Notes: generated from the letters alone by a model not told the origin. 9,833 nucleotides of DNA from a bacterium (GCA_029573925.1 JAKQBV010000203.1:1-9833); one strand, 5' to 3'; shown: positions 1-6,310, counted from the stretch's first letter. A program made the numbers and translations.

Positions 1-33
1 TTCCGCGATTTCCTTCCCGCTGAACGTTCCCAT
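1..33 (-). CDS. 5' end of next phage gene (partial)
   Basis: Only the first 11 codons are visible, reading MGTFSGKEIAE, and the rest lies beyond the window edge. The ATG at 33 is preceded by a GAGGGGG Shine-Dalgarno at a workable distance, which is why I call a real start here. In Mu-like head modules the gene after the gp36/DUF1320 gene is commonly gp37/DUF1834 or another head-tail joining protein, but 11 residues do not allow an identification. It is separated from the core module by the cargo genes at 344-1390 and by 310 bases of AT-rich DNA, so it probably has its own promoter. Confidence 0.55.
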   Translation of the reverse strand, partial: MGTFSGKEIAE

Positions 34-343
34 AAGAGTCCCCCTCGTCAATTGTGAATGATTCTCCGATAGCCCCAGCGAATTGTCCGACACGCCAAAT
101 TAATATTCACCTTTATTCTTCGCAAGTTTTCACGCGCAATCCAAATAGCGCAGAGCATTAAGCAAATAAGGATGTCTCCTTGTCTATAATTTCGCCGAGA
201 TAACAAAAACAAATTAGTTTCTAAATATGTTATTCAGTTTTCGCTGGAATGACGGCAAGGAGGGATGTTTCGCTTTTTTGTAATAAGCGCAATGGATGAT
301 TGATCTGGATTCCATGCTGATGCGCGAGGATCAATCGGCAACC
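34..343. other. AT-rich non-coding stretch with repeat remnants
   Basis: No credible gene is seen here. The right part (288-343) is a degenerate copy of part of the papain-like gene, listed separately. Bases 298-305 and 329-336 form an 8-bp inverted repeat (GATTGATC / GATCAATC). The segment 238-253 (TTTTCGCTGGAATGACG) resembles the generic dispersed repeats with a CGTCATTCC..GCGAAA core that litter many bacterial genomes, which is inference from memory. A weak minus-strand promoter for the gene starting at 33 could be TTGTTT (212-207), an 18-base spacer and TATAGA (188-183). I would not rely on it. Confidence 0.6.
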
Positions 344-357
344 TTATTGCTTCTTGT
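288..357 (-). pseudogene. Degenerate fragment of a papain-like gene copy
   Basis: Two exact matches to the gene at 752-1390 lie here in the same order and orientation: 345-357 equals 1202-1214 (13 bases) and 288-301 equals 1134-1147 (14 bases). The spacing is 43 bases here against 54 in the gene. Read on the minus strand from 356, the translation begins QEAIRLPIDPRA, against QEAIQVKFDAQR in the intact gene. After a frame change it reads INHPLRL against ANHPLRV. The similarity therefore exists at both DNA and protein level but is broken by a frameshift and a length change. No similarity continues on either side. The left match overlaps the last codons of the membrane-protein gene, so that gene abuts the fragment directly. 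The best reading is a leftover of a displaced paralogue. Confidence 0.6.
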
Positions 358-694
358 TATCCCTTAGCGAGTACCCATATCCTAAAACCGCCGCGACCGA
401 TATATTTATGGCATACCTTAACAATTCGCCCATCATGAATATTGCGTTGTCAATCAATTCAAAAACCATCGAAAGGATGAAAAGCGCTATGTTCGAATAA
501 AGCGCCACGAATAATGCTGTGACAAACCTTTTTTCTTTCGCTATATTGCAAGCGACGACTACGCCTAAAACAATCGGCATAATTTCCGCGATATCAAACA
601 CAACATGATCTTCGAGAGGCGTCTTCATGAAGAAAACCACGGATACCGCAACTGTTATGACAACGCCCAGAGCTATCGGTATATTTCGAGACAT
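344..694 (-). CDS. Small four-helix membrane protein, possible immunity protein
   Basis: This gene encodes a 116-residue protein with no recognised family. Hydrophobic segments lie at about residues 5-23, 34-51, 57-80 and 85-107, so four membrane helices are likely, with a short charged C-terminus (RDNKKQ). There is no lipobox or large soluble domain. The ATG at 694 follows a strong GAGGAGG five bases upstream, which fixes the start. It lies 57 bases downstream of the papain-like gene on the same strand, probably in one transcript. Enzyme first and small membrane protein second is the usual order of toxin and immunity genes, and polytopic immunity proteins are known for several toxin classes. 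Immunity is inference. Holin or superinfection-exclusion roles are alternatives. Its composition is AT-richer than the virion genes, which supports acquisition. Confidence 0.8.
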   Translation of the reverse strand: MSRNIPIALGVVITVAVSVVFFMKTPLEDHVVFDIAEIMPIVLGVVVACNIAKEKRFVTALFVALYSNIALFILSMVFELIDNAIFMMGELLRYAINISVAAVLGYGYSLRDNKKQ

Positions 695-751
695 ATACGC
701 CTCCTCAGCGCAGTATTATCATTTCCTATCACATCTCCGCATTAAACGCTT

Positions 752-1390
752 TCATAGCTTTACGACATGCGCGTTATTCTTTGTTTTTGGCGGCCAATCA
801 TCGAACTTATATATTACCGGCTTTTGTTCATACCACGGATCAAAAATATACCCTTCTTTTAGGTCGCCGCCTTTTTCATATACTGCCACCGCGCTATGTC
901 CGGGTATCCTGACAGGATCGATATTCCAAAGCTGTATCGGCGGAACAATATTAATTAAAAGGTAGTATGTTCTCGCTTGGCATTCCAAACATCCATAACA
1001 TCCCTTTATTTTGAATAATTTTACTCCAGAATTTGCTTTCCAACCTTTTAAAGGACAATTTATCTTCGATATCCAATATCCATAATAAGCTCGTTTTAGC
1101 CTTTGAAACTCCATTTCTGCTGCCTCTCCAACACGCAATGGATGATTTGCAAGGTTGCTTTTATTCTTTAATTTAAAGCGCTGGGCATCAAACTTCACCT
1201 GTATTGCTTCTTGTGGGACAAGCTGGCGAAAATCGCCTTCAATAATACCGCTCCATGCCAAAGGCAATCTTGACGAGACAGCGTTGTCGCCATTTGAATA
1301 CACCGTTAACTTATGTTTTTTGTTCATCAACTCTAAACAATCCGCGCCGCAAAATATGTAATCGCCGATTGGATCGTCTCTATTTGCCAT
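752..1390 (-). CDS. Papain/transglutaminase-like cysteine protein, candidate toxin
   Basis: The 212-residue product matches no family I can name with certainty. Its C-terminal half has the layout of a papain-like or transglutaminase-like enzyme: a cysteine cluster at the start of a predicted helix (C131, C134, C137, in CYGCLECQARTYY), a histidine in a beta strand (H165, in GHSAVAVY) and an aspartate in the next strand (D184, in YIFDPW). This Cys-His-Asp order is that of papain-fold toxins and of transglutaminases. The N-terminal half (1-110) contains C14, C18 and the motif NHPLR (82-86), with no assigned domain. There is no signal peptide or membrane helix. The ATG at 1390 has only a moderate GAGGG about ten bases upstream. 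The 157 bases before it (1391-1547) are AT-rich and could hold its promoter, but I see no convincing boxes. The membrane protein follows 57 bases later. Confidence 0.8.
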   Translation of the reverse strand: MANRDDPIGDYIFCGADCLELMNKKHKLTVYSNGDNAVSSRLPLAWSGIIEGDFRQLVPQEAIQVKFDAQRFKLKNKSNLANHPLRVGEAAEMEFQRLKRAYYGYWISKINCPLKGWKANSGVKLFKIKGCYGCLECQARTYYLLINIVPPIQLWNIDPVRIPGHSAVAVYEKGGDLKEGYIFDPWYEQKPVIYKFDDWPPKTKNNAHVVKL

Positions 1391-1547
1391 AACGCATCGC
1401 CCTCACTATTAATATTCATTGTTCTCTTTGATTTCGCAGGGTTTTTAGTCCAACATGAAGGTTGTATGGTTTGTTCCAGTTGTTTAAACTAATCCTCAAA
1501 GATGAAACGCCATTTATTGATTGTCATCTATTTTTAGCATTGCTCTC

Positions 1548-2021
1548 TCACCAATCCTCCATCGTGCCCTCGAAGGGTTCGGAAACGCTCGCGCCGCCGG
1601 ATGTGCGCTCGACGGTGAAAATCCTGTCCTGATTCGGAGTGGTGGTTGACACTTTGGAGTCCATGCCGTAACCGGAGCCTGACGCCAAAGCTCCTCCGCT
1701 CTCGACCAATTTATCGAGCAGTTCGAGCGGACGCTTGTAAAACTTGTCCACCCATTCGGAGTCGTTCGGCGCGCTCCCGGTGAAGAGCCGCCGCAACAGG
1801 AAATACGTCGCCAGATCGTCCGATATCCCGTTTACGACAGCGGGCGGAGAGGCGAGCGGAAGAGACGCGAATCCGACGGCGACGGCTAGCCGGGCGTCGA
1901 TTATCGCGTCCGCGGCGGCGCGGCAGTCGGCGGCCATCTCCTCGGTTATCGCCTCGCATACGACTAGGTCCGCATAGTCTATCAAGTTGTTGCTGATTCC
2001 GTTTTCAGTTCCGTAAGGCAT
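1548..2021 (-). CDS. Mu gp36-like (DUF1320) head protein
   Basis: This gene encodes a 157-residue protein with the features of the Mu gp36/DUF1320 family, small proteins of the head-completion or head-tail connector region. Visible are an N-terminal segment that sets up helices (TEEMAADCRAAADAIIDARL, about 26-45), then SLPLASPP (53-60), then a helix with DDLATYFLLRRLF (about 68-80). The family pattern of an Ala-rich helix with an ID pair, a PL turn and a D-A-Y-L helix is recognisable. The C-terminal 50 residues are polar and Ser/Thr/Gly-rich. Start: ATG at 2021 with AAGGAGG six bases upstream. It lies downstream of the 458-residue gene and its hairpin. Position after the capsid genes fits the family. 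The exact role in this phage is inferred from the family. Confidence 0.72.
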   Translation of the reverse strand: MPYGTENGISNNLIDYADLVVCEAITEEMAADCRAAADAIIDARLAVAVGFASLPLASPPAVVNGISDDLATYFLLRRLFTGSAPNDSEWVDKFYKRPLELLDKLVESGGALASGSGYGMDSKVSTTTPNQDRIFTVERTSGGASVSEPFEGTMEDW

Positions 2022-2092
2022 GGAAGTCCTCCTTAGCTCCGGCCGTCTCGCGGCAGGGCATTGTCGCTATTTATTTATTCACACGAAGAAAG

Positions 2093-2119
2093 CCGGGCGC
2101 GGCGCGGAGCCGCGCCCGG
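2093..2119 (-). terminator. GC-rich hairpin after the 458-residue gene
   Basis: An 11-bp perfect stem (CCGGGCGCGGC with its complement) encloses a 5-base loop. It begins ten bases after the TAA stop at 2130. On the minus strand it is followed by CTTTCTT, a weak pyrimidine tract rather than a clean U-run. It fits a partial intrinsic terminator or an mRNA 3' stabiliser. Confidence 0.6.
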
Positions 2120-2129
2120 AAACAATCGC

Positions 2130-3506
2130 TTATTCCTCGGCGTACAGCAAGGCGGCGGTAGCGGTTCCGCCGGTTTCGTTTTCGACAACGACGGCGAGCG
2201 CGGCTCTCCCTCCGGCGGGACAATGCGCCCTGCCGACCACCTCCAACACGGACGGCGTGTCGGACAATATGACCGGATACGCGTCCGCTCCGTCTATCTT
2301 CAACATGCAACGCAGCTTCTTGTCCGCTCCGGCGGCCGCAAACTCCCCGGTCACTCCGATGACAAGAATGTCTCTCTGCGGCGTGAAAGAGAACACCTCC
2401 GCGCCTTCCGGAAACGACGTTCCGGGGCCGGACACGCTCGTTTCGACAGCGCCGTCGAAAGCGCCCGCGTTGAAAACATAGTCTTCCTCCGCGCCCGCCG
2501 CTTCAAACAGCGAGGGAACCCTTGTTATCCGCATCAGCATCGAAGCCATCGGCCCCGTGCTCAGGCTTTCAAGCAAGTCGTCTATCTGGTCCGCCGGGCA
2601 CAGCAGCGTCAGCCGCAGCCACCCCAGTTCCATCGCGGCGGCGTCAATCTCCACCAGCAGCGCGTCTACGTCCTGAAGCCCGTCGAGTATCGGCGTTTCC
2701 TCATCCAGCAACTCTTCCGGCTCGGAGTCCGCCGCCACCCTTGCGCCCCAACCTGTCACGCCGTATCCTCCGCCGACATAGTGGCAGAAGTTGGAAACCG
2801 GATACTGTCCGGGGTCGTCCGTGTAGTCGTTTCCGTCGAACGACAGAGCGGAGCAGTATCCCTCGAAGACTTCGCTGACATCGTTCCACACGATGGAGGG
2901 GGGAGACATTCTTGCGCCGCCCGCGCCGTCGCCGCCCCAGAGGGCGGGAGCGTCGCCTTCGACAGGACTCCATTCGATGACGGGTTCCGGGAGGGGTCTG
3001 TCGCCGCCGCGCCCGTCGCCGCCCCAGAGGGCCGCGCCGGCGGCCGTTATCGCGGCAGTGTTCACCGGGCCGAAGTCGGCGCCCGGCCCTTCAGGAGCCG
3101 CGAACACGCTCATTATCACGAGGTCGGCGGTCGCCTCAAGAGTCGCGGCTACGGAGTTCGGACACACTATCGTCGTCCTCGTTTCCCCGTCCGTCACGAG
3201 CGCTATCGCCAGAGGCCCGCTCTCGCCGGTTATCCCCGACGCCATCAAGTTGTGCGGCTCGTCGGCTATGACCGCGAACATCTGCTCCGTCCCCATGAAA
3301 ACCATCGTTCCGGGGCCGTCGGCGGAACTGTCGTATGCCAAGCCGTTGAATTCGAGCGCGCAACTGAGCGCCCTGTAATCCTCCCTCGCAGCGTTCCACG
3401 AGATCGTCGGAAGAGCCGCCGCCTCTTCCGCGCTCCCGTCGGACTGATACAGCCTTGTCGTTTTCACTGCCATTCCGTCCCTGTCGTAACTAGTTCTTTT
3501 TCCCAT
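2130..3506 (-). CDS. 458-residue probable virion protein with internal repeats
   Basis: I do not recognise a family. The protein lies between the major capsid and the DUF1320 gene, where accessory head or fibre proteins often sit, so a virion role is inferred. It is rich in Ala, Gly, Asp and Glu, with no signal peptide or membrane helix. Residues 32-59 (TISWNAAREDYRALSCALEF...) resemble 203-230 (SIVWNDVSEVFEGYCSALSF...), sharing a W-N..E..CSAL-F-G-Y pattern. Between them ALWGGDG occurs twice (159-165 and 188-194), 29 residues apart, each followed by a Pro-rich run and an I-W pair. The C-terminal part (about 370-458) is beta-rich and could be a receptor or scaffold domain. Start: the ATG at 3506 has AGGGGTG eight bases upstream. 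The frame stays open to 3713, but that extension is non-coding repeat DNA with no ribosome site. A later ATG (residue 12) is possible. Confidence 0.85.
   Translation of the reverse strand: MGKRTSYDRDGMAVKTTRLYQSDGSAEEAAALPTISWNAAREDYRALSCALEFNGLAYDSSADGPGTMVFMGTEQMFAVIADEPHNLMASGITGESGPLAIALVTDGETRTTIVCPNSVAATLEATADLVIMSVFAAPEGPGADFGPVNTAAITAAGAALWGGDGRGGDRPLPEPVIEWSPVEGDAPALWGGDGAGGARMSPPSIVWNDVSEVFEGYCSALSFDGNDYTDDPGQYPVSNFCHYVGGGYGVTGWGARVAADSEPEELLDEETPILDGLQDVDALLVEIDAAAMELGWLRLTLLCPADQIDDLLESLSTGPMASMLMRITRVPSLFEAAGAEEDYVFNAGAFDGAVETSVSGPGTSFPEGAEVFSFTPQRDILVIGVTGEFAAAGADKKLRCMLKIDGADAYPVILSDTPSVLEVVGRAHCPAGGRAALAVVVENETGGTATAALLYAEE
2926..3032. repeat. Internal direct repeat in the 458-residue gene
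   Basis: The 20-base sequence CCGTCGCCGCCCCAGAGGGC occurs identically at 2926-2945 and 3013-3032, offset by 87 bases (29 codons, in frame). It encodes the two ALWGGDG copies. Such a unit can expand or contract by recombination without breaking the frame. Confidence 0.9.
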
Positions 3507-3622
3507 TTCATTCACCCCTGTTTTCCCGCGCCCCAAGCCCGCGCGTATGATATATGTGTTTCCGAAATTCAAGCTGTTTTTGTATTCCGCAATTATTTGT
3601 TCGGCTTTATCTTTTGAAAAAA

Positions 3623-3759
3623 CATTCTTCCGGGAGGGCGAGCTAACCCTTGGTCTATGCGGGATGCGCGAGGATCGCGGGTCCGGGGCCGCGCCGCTCG
3701 CGGGGAAAATCATCCCCTAGTCTCGCTGCCGCAGGGCTTGCCGTCCTCCCGGAAGAATG
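3623..3759. repeat. MITE-like element with 15-bp inverted ends
   Basis: The outer 15 bases form a perfect inverted repeat: CATTCTTCCGGGAGG at 3623-3637 and its complement at 3745-3759. Beyond one mismatch the similarity continues loosely inward (GGCGAGC against GGCAAGC). The interior is GC-rich, has smaller palindromes (CGCGA-GGA-TCGCG at 3667-3679 and GGGGA..TCCCC near 3705-3719) and encodes nothing. No target-site duplication is evident: aaaaaa lies on one side and cggtcg on the other. It may be a miniature inverted-repeat transposable element or a paired REP-type palindrome from the host chromosome. Confidence 0.6.
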
Positions 3760-3779
3760 CGGTCGTAACAAAGTCGGAG

Positions 3780-3802
3780 CCGCGCCGCAAAAAAGGGCGC
3801 GG
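3780..3802 (-). terminator. Hairpin after the major capsid gene
   Basis: A 7-bp perfect stem (CCGCGCC / GGCGCGG) with a 9-base loop starts 16 bases after the capsid TAG. The loop carries six T on the minus strand, but there is no U-run after the stem. A smaller palindrome (CGGA-ATA-TCCG) lies between the stop and the stem. It could be a weak terminator or an mRNA 3' end protector. Confidence 0.45.
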
Positions 3803-3817
3803 TTCGGATATTCCGGA

Positions 3818-4774
3818 CTACATCGCGACGGCGTCCTTGATGAGGTAGCCGCAGTATTCGCTGACGACTTTCTCGACGATGATTTCGGAAACCTCGACTG
3901 CGTCGCTCTTTCGGCCGTCCTCGCGCCATTTGGCGACTTGGCGCGGCTGGCTCTGGAACGTCAGGCCGAAGGTCATAGTTCTGGGCGTGCGCGGGTTGGG
4001 AGCCACATACGCCACAAGAACGTTTCCGCCCCAGACGTCCGCCGCCTCGAAAGGCTGTCCCTCTTCGGCGGAGTCGAACACCGCGCCGGGGATCAGCACC
4101 CGAAGGTTCCACAGAGCCGGAGGCAGGTCGCCGTTGACCAAAAGCGTGTTGTCGGTGTACTTGATGAGTTCCCGCACTGCGGGGTCGCGCTTGACGCATT
4201 TTGCCACCGCCGCCGGGATGACCACCACGTTAGGCTCGCGCCCGATCGATCCGCGCACCGCTTCCTTCGCCGCGTCTATCCTCGATTCGATGGCGTCCTC
4301 CTTGGAGTCGCTGTCGAACGAGGCGTCGTTCCACTGCCGGGAGCCGCTCAACTCGATGAAGTTGCCTGACGCCGCGAACGTCGCCGGGTCGCATAGCATG
4401 TCGGCCGCGCGTTTTTCCCGGTTCAGCATCAGCATGTTGGTCAGGTTTTCGGCGACGTCGAAGTCGGGGGCCAGCGGGGCGTCCGCGTTGCGCCTCTCGC
4501 GGTCGCTCACCAAGTCGGCCAGCGCCCTCTCCTCGCATCTGTACGTCGGGGTGGACTCTATCTTCCACGAATCGATGAAGTTCGTGTCCGCCTTTTCGGC
4601 GCGCAGGTCCCGTGTCGTCCTGAAGTCCTGCCTGCCGTAAACGAAATAGGCGTCGCTGTCTTTCGCCACGTCGATGCGCGGCATGATCAGGTCCGCTATG
4701 AGCGCTCCGTTGGAGTGCTTCAACGAAAAATTCGTCAGAGCCTGATCGATGTGAATCGTTCCTCTATTGCTCAT
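3818..4774 (-). CDS. Major capsid protein (HK97 fold)
   Basis: This gene encodes a 318-residue shell subunit. The N-terminus shows the usual order for this capsid family: IDQALTNFSLKH, then ALIADLIMPRIDV (about 23-35), then a Y-F-V-Y-G-R strand. The conserved stretch YRCEERALADLVSDRERRNA (about 78-97) follows, then the long spine helix region with LNREKRAADML, and WNDASFDS. GREPNVVVIPAAVAKCVKRDP (about 178-198) is typical of the P-domain segment. The C-terminal part has DVWGGNVLVAYVAPNPRTP and ends with EYCGYLIKDAV. Length and motif order match the single-domain phage capsids found with cement proteins of the DUF2190 type. There is no cleaved N-terminal delta domain, consistent with a separate scaffold gene. 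The ATG at 4774 follows GAGGAGG. It lies 55 bases after the cement gene, with a hairpin between, and is followed by a hairpin. Confidence 0.9.
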   Translation of the reverse strand: MSNRGTIHIDQALTNFSLKHSNGALIADLIMPRIDVAKDSDAYFVYGRQDFRTTRDLRAEKADTNFIDSWKIESTPTYRCEERALADLVSDRERRNADAPLAPDFDVAENLTNMLMLNREKRAADMLCDPATFAASGNFIELSGSRQWNDASFDSDSKEDAIESRIDAAKEAVRGSIGREPNVVVIPAAVAKCVKRDPAVRELIKYTDNTLLVNGDLPPALWNLRVLIPGAVFDSAEEGQPFEAADVWGGNVLVAYVAPNPRTPRTMTFGLTFQSQPRQVAKWREDGRKSDAVEVSEIIVEKVVSEYCGYLIKDAVAM

Positions 4775-4801
4775 TTCTCCGCCTCCTCAGGCAAGTTTTT
4801 C

Positions 4802-4830
4802 AACCCGAATCCATCGTTAGGATTCGGGTT
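4802..4830 (-). promoter_or_regulatory. Perfect hairpin between cement and capsid genes
   Basis: An 11-bp perfect stem (AACCCGAATCC with its complement) and 7-base loop begins at the cement stop codon and ends 27 bases before the capsid ATG. There is no U-run on the minus strand (TTGAAAAAC follows), so it is not a standard terminator. It may be an RNA processing or stability element that lets capsid mRNA outlast or outnumber cement mRNA. Confidence 0.65.
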
Positions 4831-5237
4831 CAAACGTTAATCTCGCCCGGAATGCACAGGATGCACTTCACGAGCGAGCCGGCCGTGTTGGCCGAACTTA
4901 TCGCGCGGCCCACTATTCCAGTTCCAGCGGCGAGTTCGCCTTCTCCTTTAGGCTTCACCCTTCCTTGGACGTCCGCCACGATAAGCGTGTCACCGATCTC
5001 GACCGCCTCGGCGATCTTCACTTTCGCGATCCCGGCCACCTGAAAAGAACCTGTCCTGCCCTCCGTCAGCGCCGCGTCCCTCAGCGCTCCCGCCACGTTG
5101 CCCGCTCCCGCTCCGCCGGGCCTCTTCACCTGCCCTTCCGTCTCGGTGTCGAGCACGGCCACGCAACACTGCTCCAGCGGCTCCTCGCCCTCCTTCAGCG
5201 CGTACGTCGCCACCAACAACTCGTTCATCTCCGCCAT
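4830..5237 (-). CDS. Capsid cement (decoration) protein, DUF2190 type
   Basis: This gene encodes a 135-residue protein with the features of phage capsid cement proteins of the DUF2190 group, which bind the outside of the expanded shell and stabilise it. Visible are an N-terminal strand region with a Gly-Glu turn, a central beta section GSFQVAGIAKVKIAEAVEIG (about 63-82), the family signature of a G-D-x-L-x-V-x-D strand (DTLIVADVQGRV, 83-94) and the closing GTGIVGRAISSANTAG..VKCIL (about 105-127). The length is typical. The ATG at 5237 has a strong GGGGAGGTG eight bases upstream; a second Met at residue 4 is less well placed. It lies directly before the capsid gene, the usual arrangement. Upstream it is divergent from the methyltransferase, so a promoter for the cement-capsid unit probably lies in 5238-5380. 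Confidence 0.85.
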   Translation of the reverse strand: MAEMNELLVATYALKEGEEPLEQCCVAVLDTETEGQVKRPGGAGAGNVAGALRDAALTEGRTGSFQVAGIAKVKIAEAVEIGDTLIVADVQGRVKPKGEGELAAGTGIVGRAISSANTAGSLVKCILCIPGEINV

Positions 5238-5479
5238 CTCTATTTCACCTCCCCTTTTTTATCGCCCCCTCGCCGGAGGCGTTTGTCTCTCATATTCCGT
5301 TTCTCGCCATTGCTATTTCGCCACTTGCGAACTATCATTAATCCCAAGTCCGCCGCCGAGTTCAGGCGGGCGTTAGTCGCCGCGAGGAATGCCGCTCGCA
5401 TTTCTCGCGGCAAGTTGGCGATTGAAGTTTTTGTTAATGAATAAAAGCTGTTTTGTTTTTCAGAAAAGAGGAATACGTC
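5238..5479. promoter_or_regulatory. Divergent intergenic region, cement versus methyltransferase
   Basis: Two genes are read outwards from this 242-base gap, so it should hold promoters for both, although no box pair is convincing. Bases 5317-5331 form TTCGC-CACTT-GCGAA, a 5-bp inverted repeat that could be an operator. Bases 5379-5411 form a strong hairpin, listed separately. The 68 bases before the methyltransferase are AT-rich (TTGGCG at 5414, TTGAAG at 5421, AATAAAAG near 5440), a plausible promoter zone for the plus strand. Confidence 0.4.
5379..5411. repeat. 33-bp hairpin upstream of methyltransferase
   Basis: A 14-bp stem with a single mismatch, which is a G-U wobble when transcribed on the plus strand (GCCGCGAGGAATGC with GCATTTCTCGCGGC), encloses a 5-base loop. 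It marks the left edge of the methyltransferase cassette, 69 bases before its ATG. There is no U-run on either side. It may be a terminator shielding the cassette or a boundary repeat. Confidence 0.6.
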
Positions 5480-6310
5480 ATGGAAGACTACAAAAAAATC
5501 TTGGTCAAACCGGAGTTTCCCCGCTCGGCGGGTTACGATCCCGACTGGCAGCTAAGCAACCAGATGGGGCCGAACGCGCTGTGGCTGTGCGAATGGCTTT
5601 GCGAGGCGCTCGAATTGAAGCCCGGAATGAGGGCTCTCGATCTGGGTTGCGGAAAAGCGATGACAAGCATATTTCTGGCGCGCGAGTTCGGCGTCCGCGT
5701 GTGGGCGGCGGACCTGTGGATGAGCCAAGACAACAATTGGAAACGCGTCAAGGAAGCCGGCGTTCAGGACTCGGTCTGCCCGCTCCACATGGAAGCCCAC
5801 GCGCTTCCGTTCGCCGCAGGGTTCTTCGACGCCGTCGTCTCGATAGACGCATATCATTATTTCGGCACGGACGAACACTATATTGACTACATCGGCCAGT
5901 TCGTGCGGGAGGGCGGCCAGTTCGGCGTCGTCGTGCCCGGCCTCGCCCGCGAGTTCGAGAATGGAGTCGTCCCCGCTCATCTTGCCGAGCCGCAATCAAA
6001 CGGAAAAACTTTCTGGGAGCCTGCCTGCCGAAGCTTCAAGACCGCCGGGTTCTGGAACGCGCTTTGGAAAGGCTCGGCGTCGGTTCAAGACGTGAAAGTC
6101 GAGCTTCAACCAGACGGATGGCGGCTCTGGATGGAATTCGAGCGCGCCATCGAAAAGGCAGGAAAAGGCATATTTCCGTCTGACGCCGAAGCGCTGGAAA
6201 AAGACGCCGGGGAATACATCGCTTTCATGAGGCTGACCGCTCGGCGGTCAGCTCTATCAGAAGTGAATCTGTACGACCCGACGCTCGGCCTCCAATGCGG
6301 CGCTGAATAG
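5480..6310 (+). CDS. SAM-dependent class I methyltransferase (cargo gene)
   Basis: The 276-residue product is a Rossmann-fold methyltransferase. Motif I is clear (MRALDLGCGKAMTSIFLARE, about 49-68), followed by the acidic end of strand 2 (VWAADLW, 73-79). The motif II/III region is EAHALPFAAGFFDAVVSIDAYHYFG (about 104-128), and REGGQFGVVVPG (about 143-154) is the strand 5 region. The N-terminal DYKKILVKPEFPRSAGYDP and the NQMGPNALWL segment match a family widespread on bacterial chromosomes, usually annotated only as a cyclopropane-synthase-like methyltransferase. The substrate is unknown. I start it at ATG 5480, which has AGAGGAA six bases upstream, rather than at the TTG at 5453. It is the only plus-strand gene in the window, sits between scaffold and cement genes and is bracketed by hairpins, so it looks like a moron. 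It could modify host molecules or phage DNA-linked products, but nothing shows which. Confidence 0.93.
   Translation: MEDYKKILVKPEFPRSAGYDPDWQLSNQMGPNALWLCEWLCEALELKPGMRALDLGCGKAMTSIFLAREFGVRVWAADLWMSQDNNWKRVKEAGVQDSVCPLHMEAHALPFAAGFFDAVVSIDAYHYFGTDEHYIDYIGQFVREGGQFGVVVPGLAREFENGVVPAHLAEPQSNGKTFWEPACRSFKTAGFWNALWKGSASVQDVKVELQPDGWRLWMEFERAIEKAGKGIFPSDAEALEKDAGEYIAFMRLTARRSALSEVNLYDPTLGLQCGAE

Larger units (their letters stand above)
3507..3817. other. Non-coding gap between capsid and 458-residue genes
   Basis: This gap of about 310 bases is unusually long for a head operon. It holds the capsid 3' hairpin (3780-3802), a 137-bp inverted-repeat element (3623-3759) and about 115 bases of AT-richer leader (3507-3622) that carries the Shine-Dalgarno for the gene starting at 3506. 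The leader may contain a promoter, since TTGAAT and TATATC-like boxes occur, but their spacing is poor. No small gene is credible. Confidence 0.7.

Noticed and set aside
185..190. Perfect TATAAT on the plus strand
   Set aside because: There is no matching -35 box and no plus-strand gene downstream.
2061..3617. Long plus-strand open frame (518 codons) opposite the 458-residue gene
   Set aside because: Its product is Arg/His/Pro-rich low-complexity sequence typical of an antisense frame of GC-rich coding DNA. The minus-strand gene has the ribosome site and fits the operon.
3507..3713. Upstream extension of the 458-residue gene to 3713
   Set aside because: The extension runs through the inverted-repeat element and encodes no plausible protein. 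The ATG at 3506 has a proper Shine-Dalgarno.
3650..4369. Plus-strand open frame opposite the major capsid gene
   Set aside because: It is the antisense shadow of a clearly recognisable capsid protein and has no family features or ribosome site.
5453..5479. TTG at 5453 as the methyltransferase start
   Set aside because: ATG 5480 has a well-spaced AGAGGAA, and the family N-terminus begins about there.
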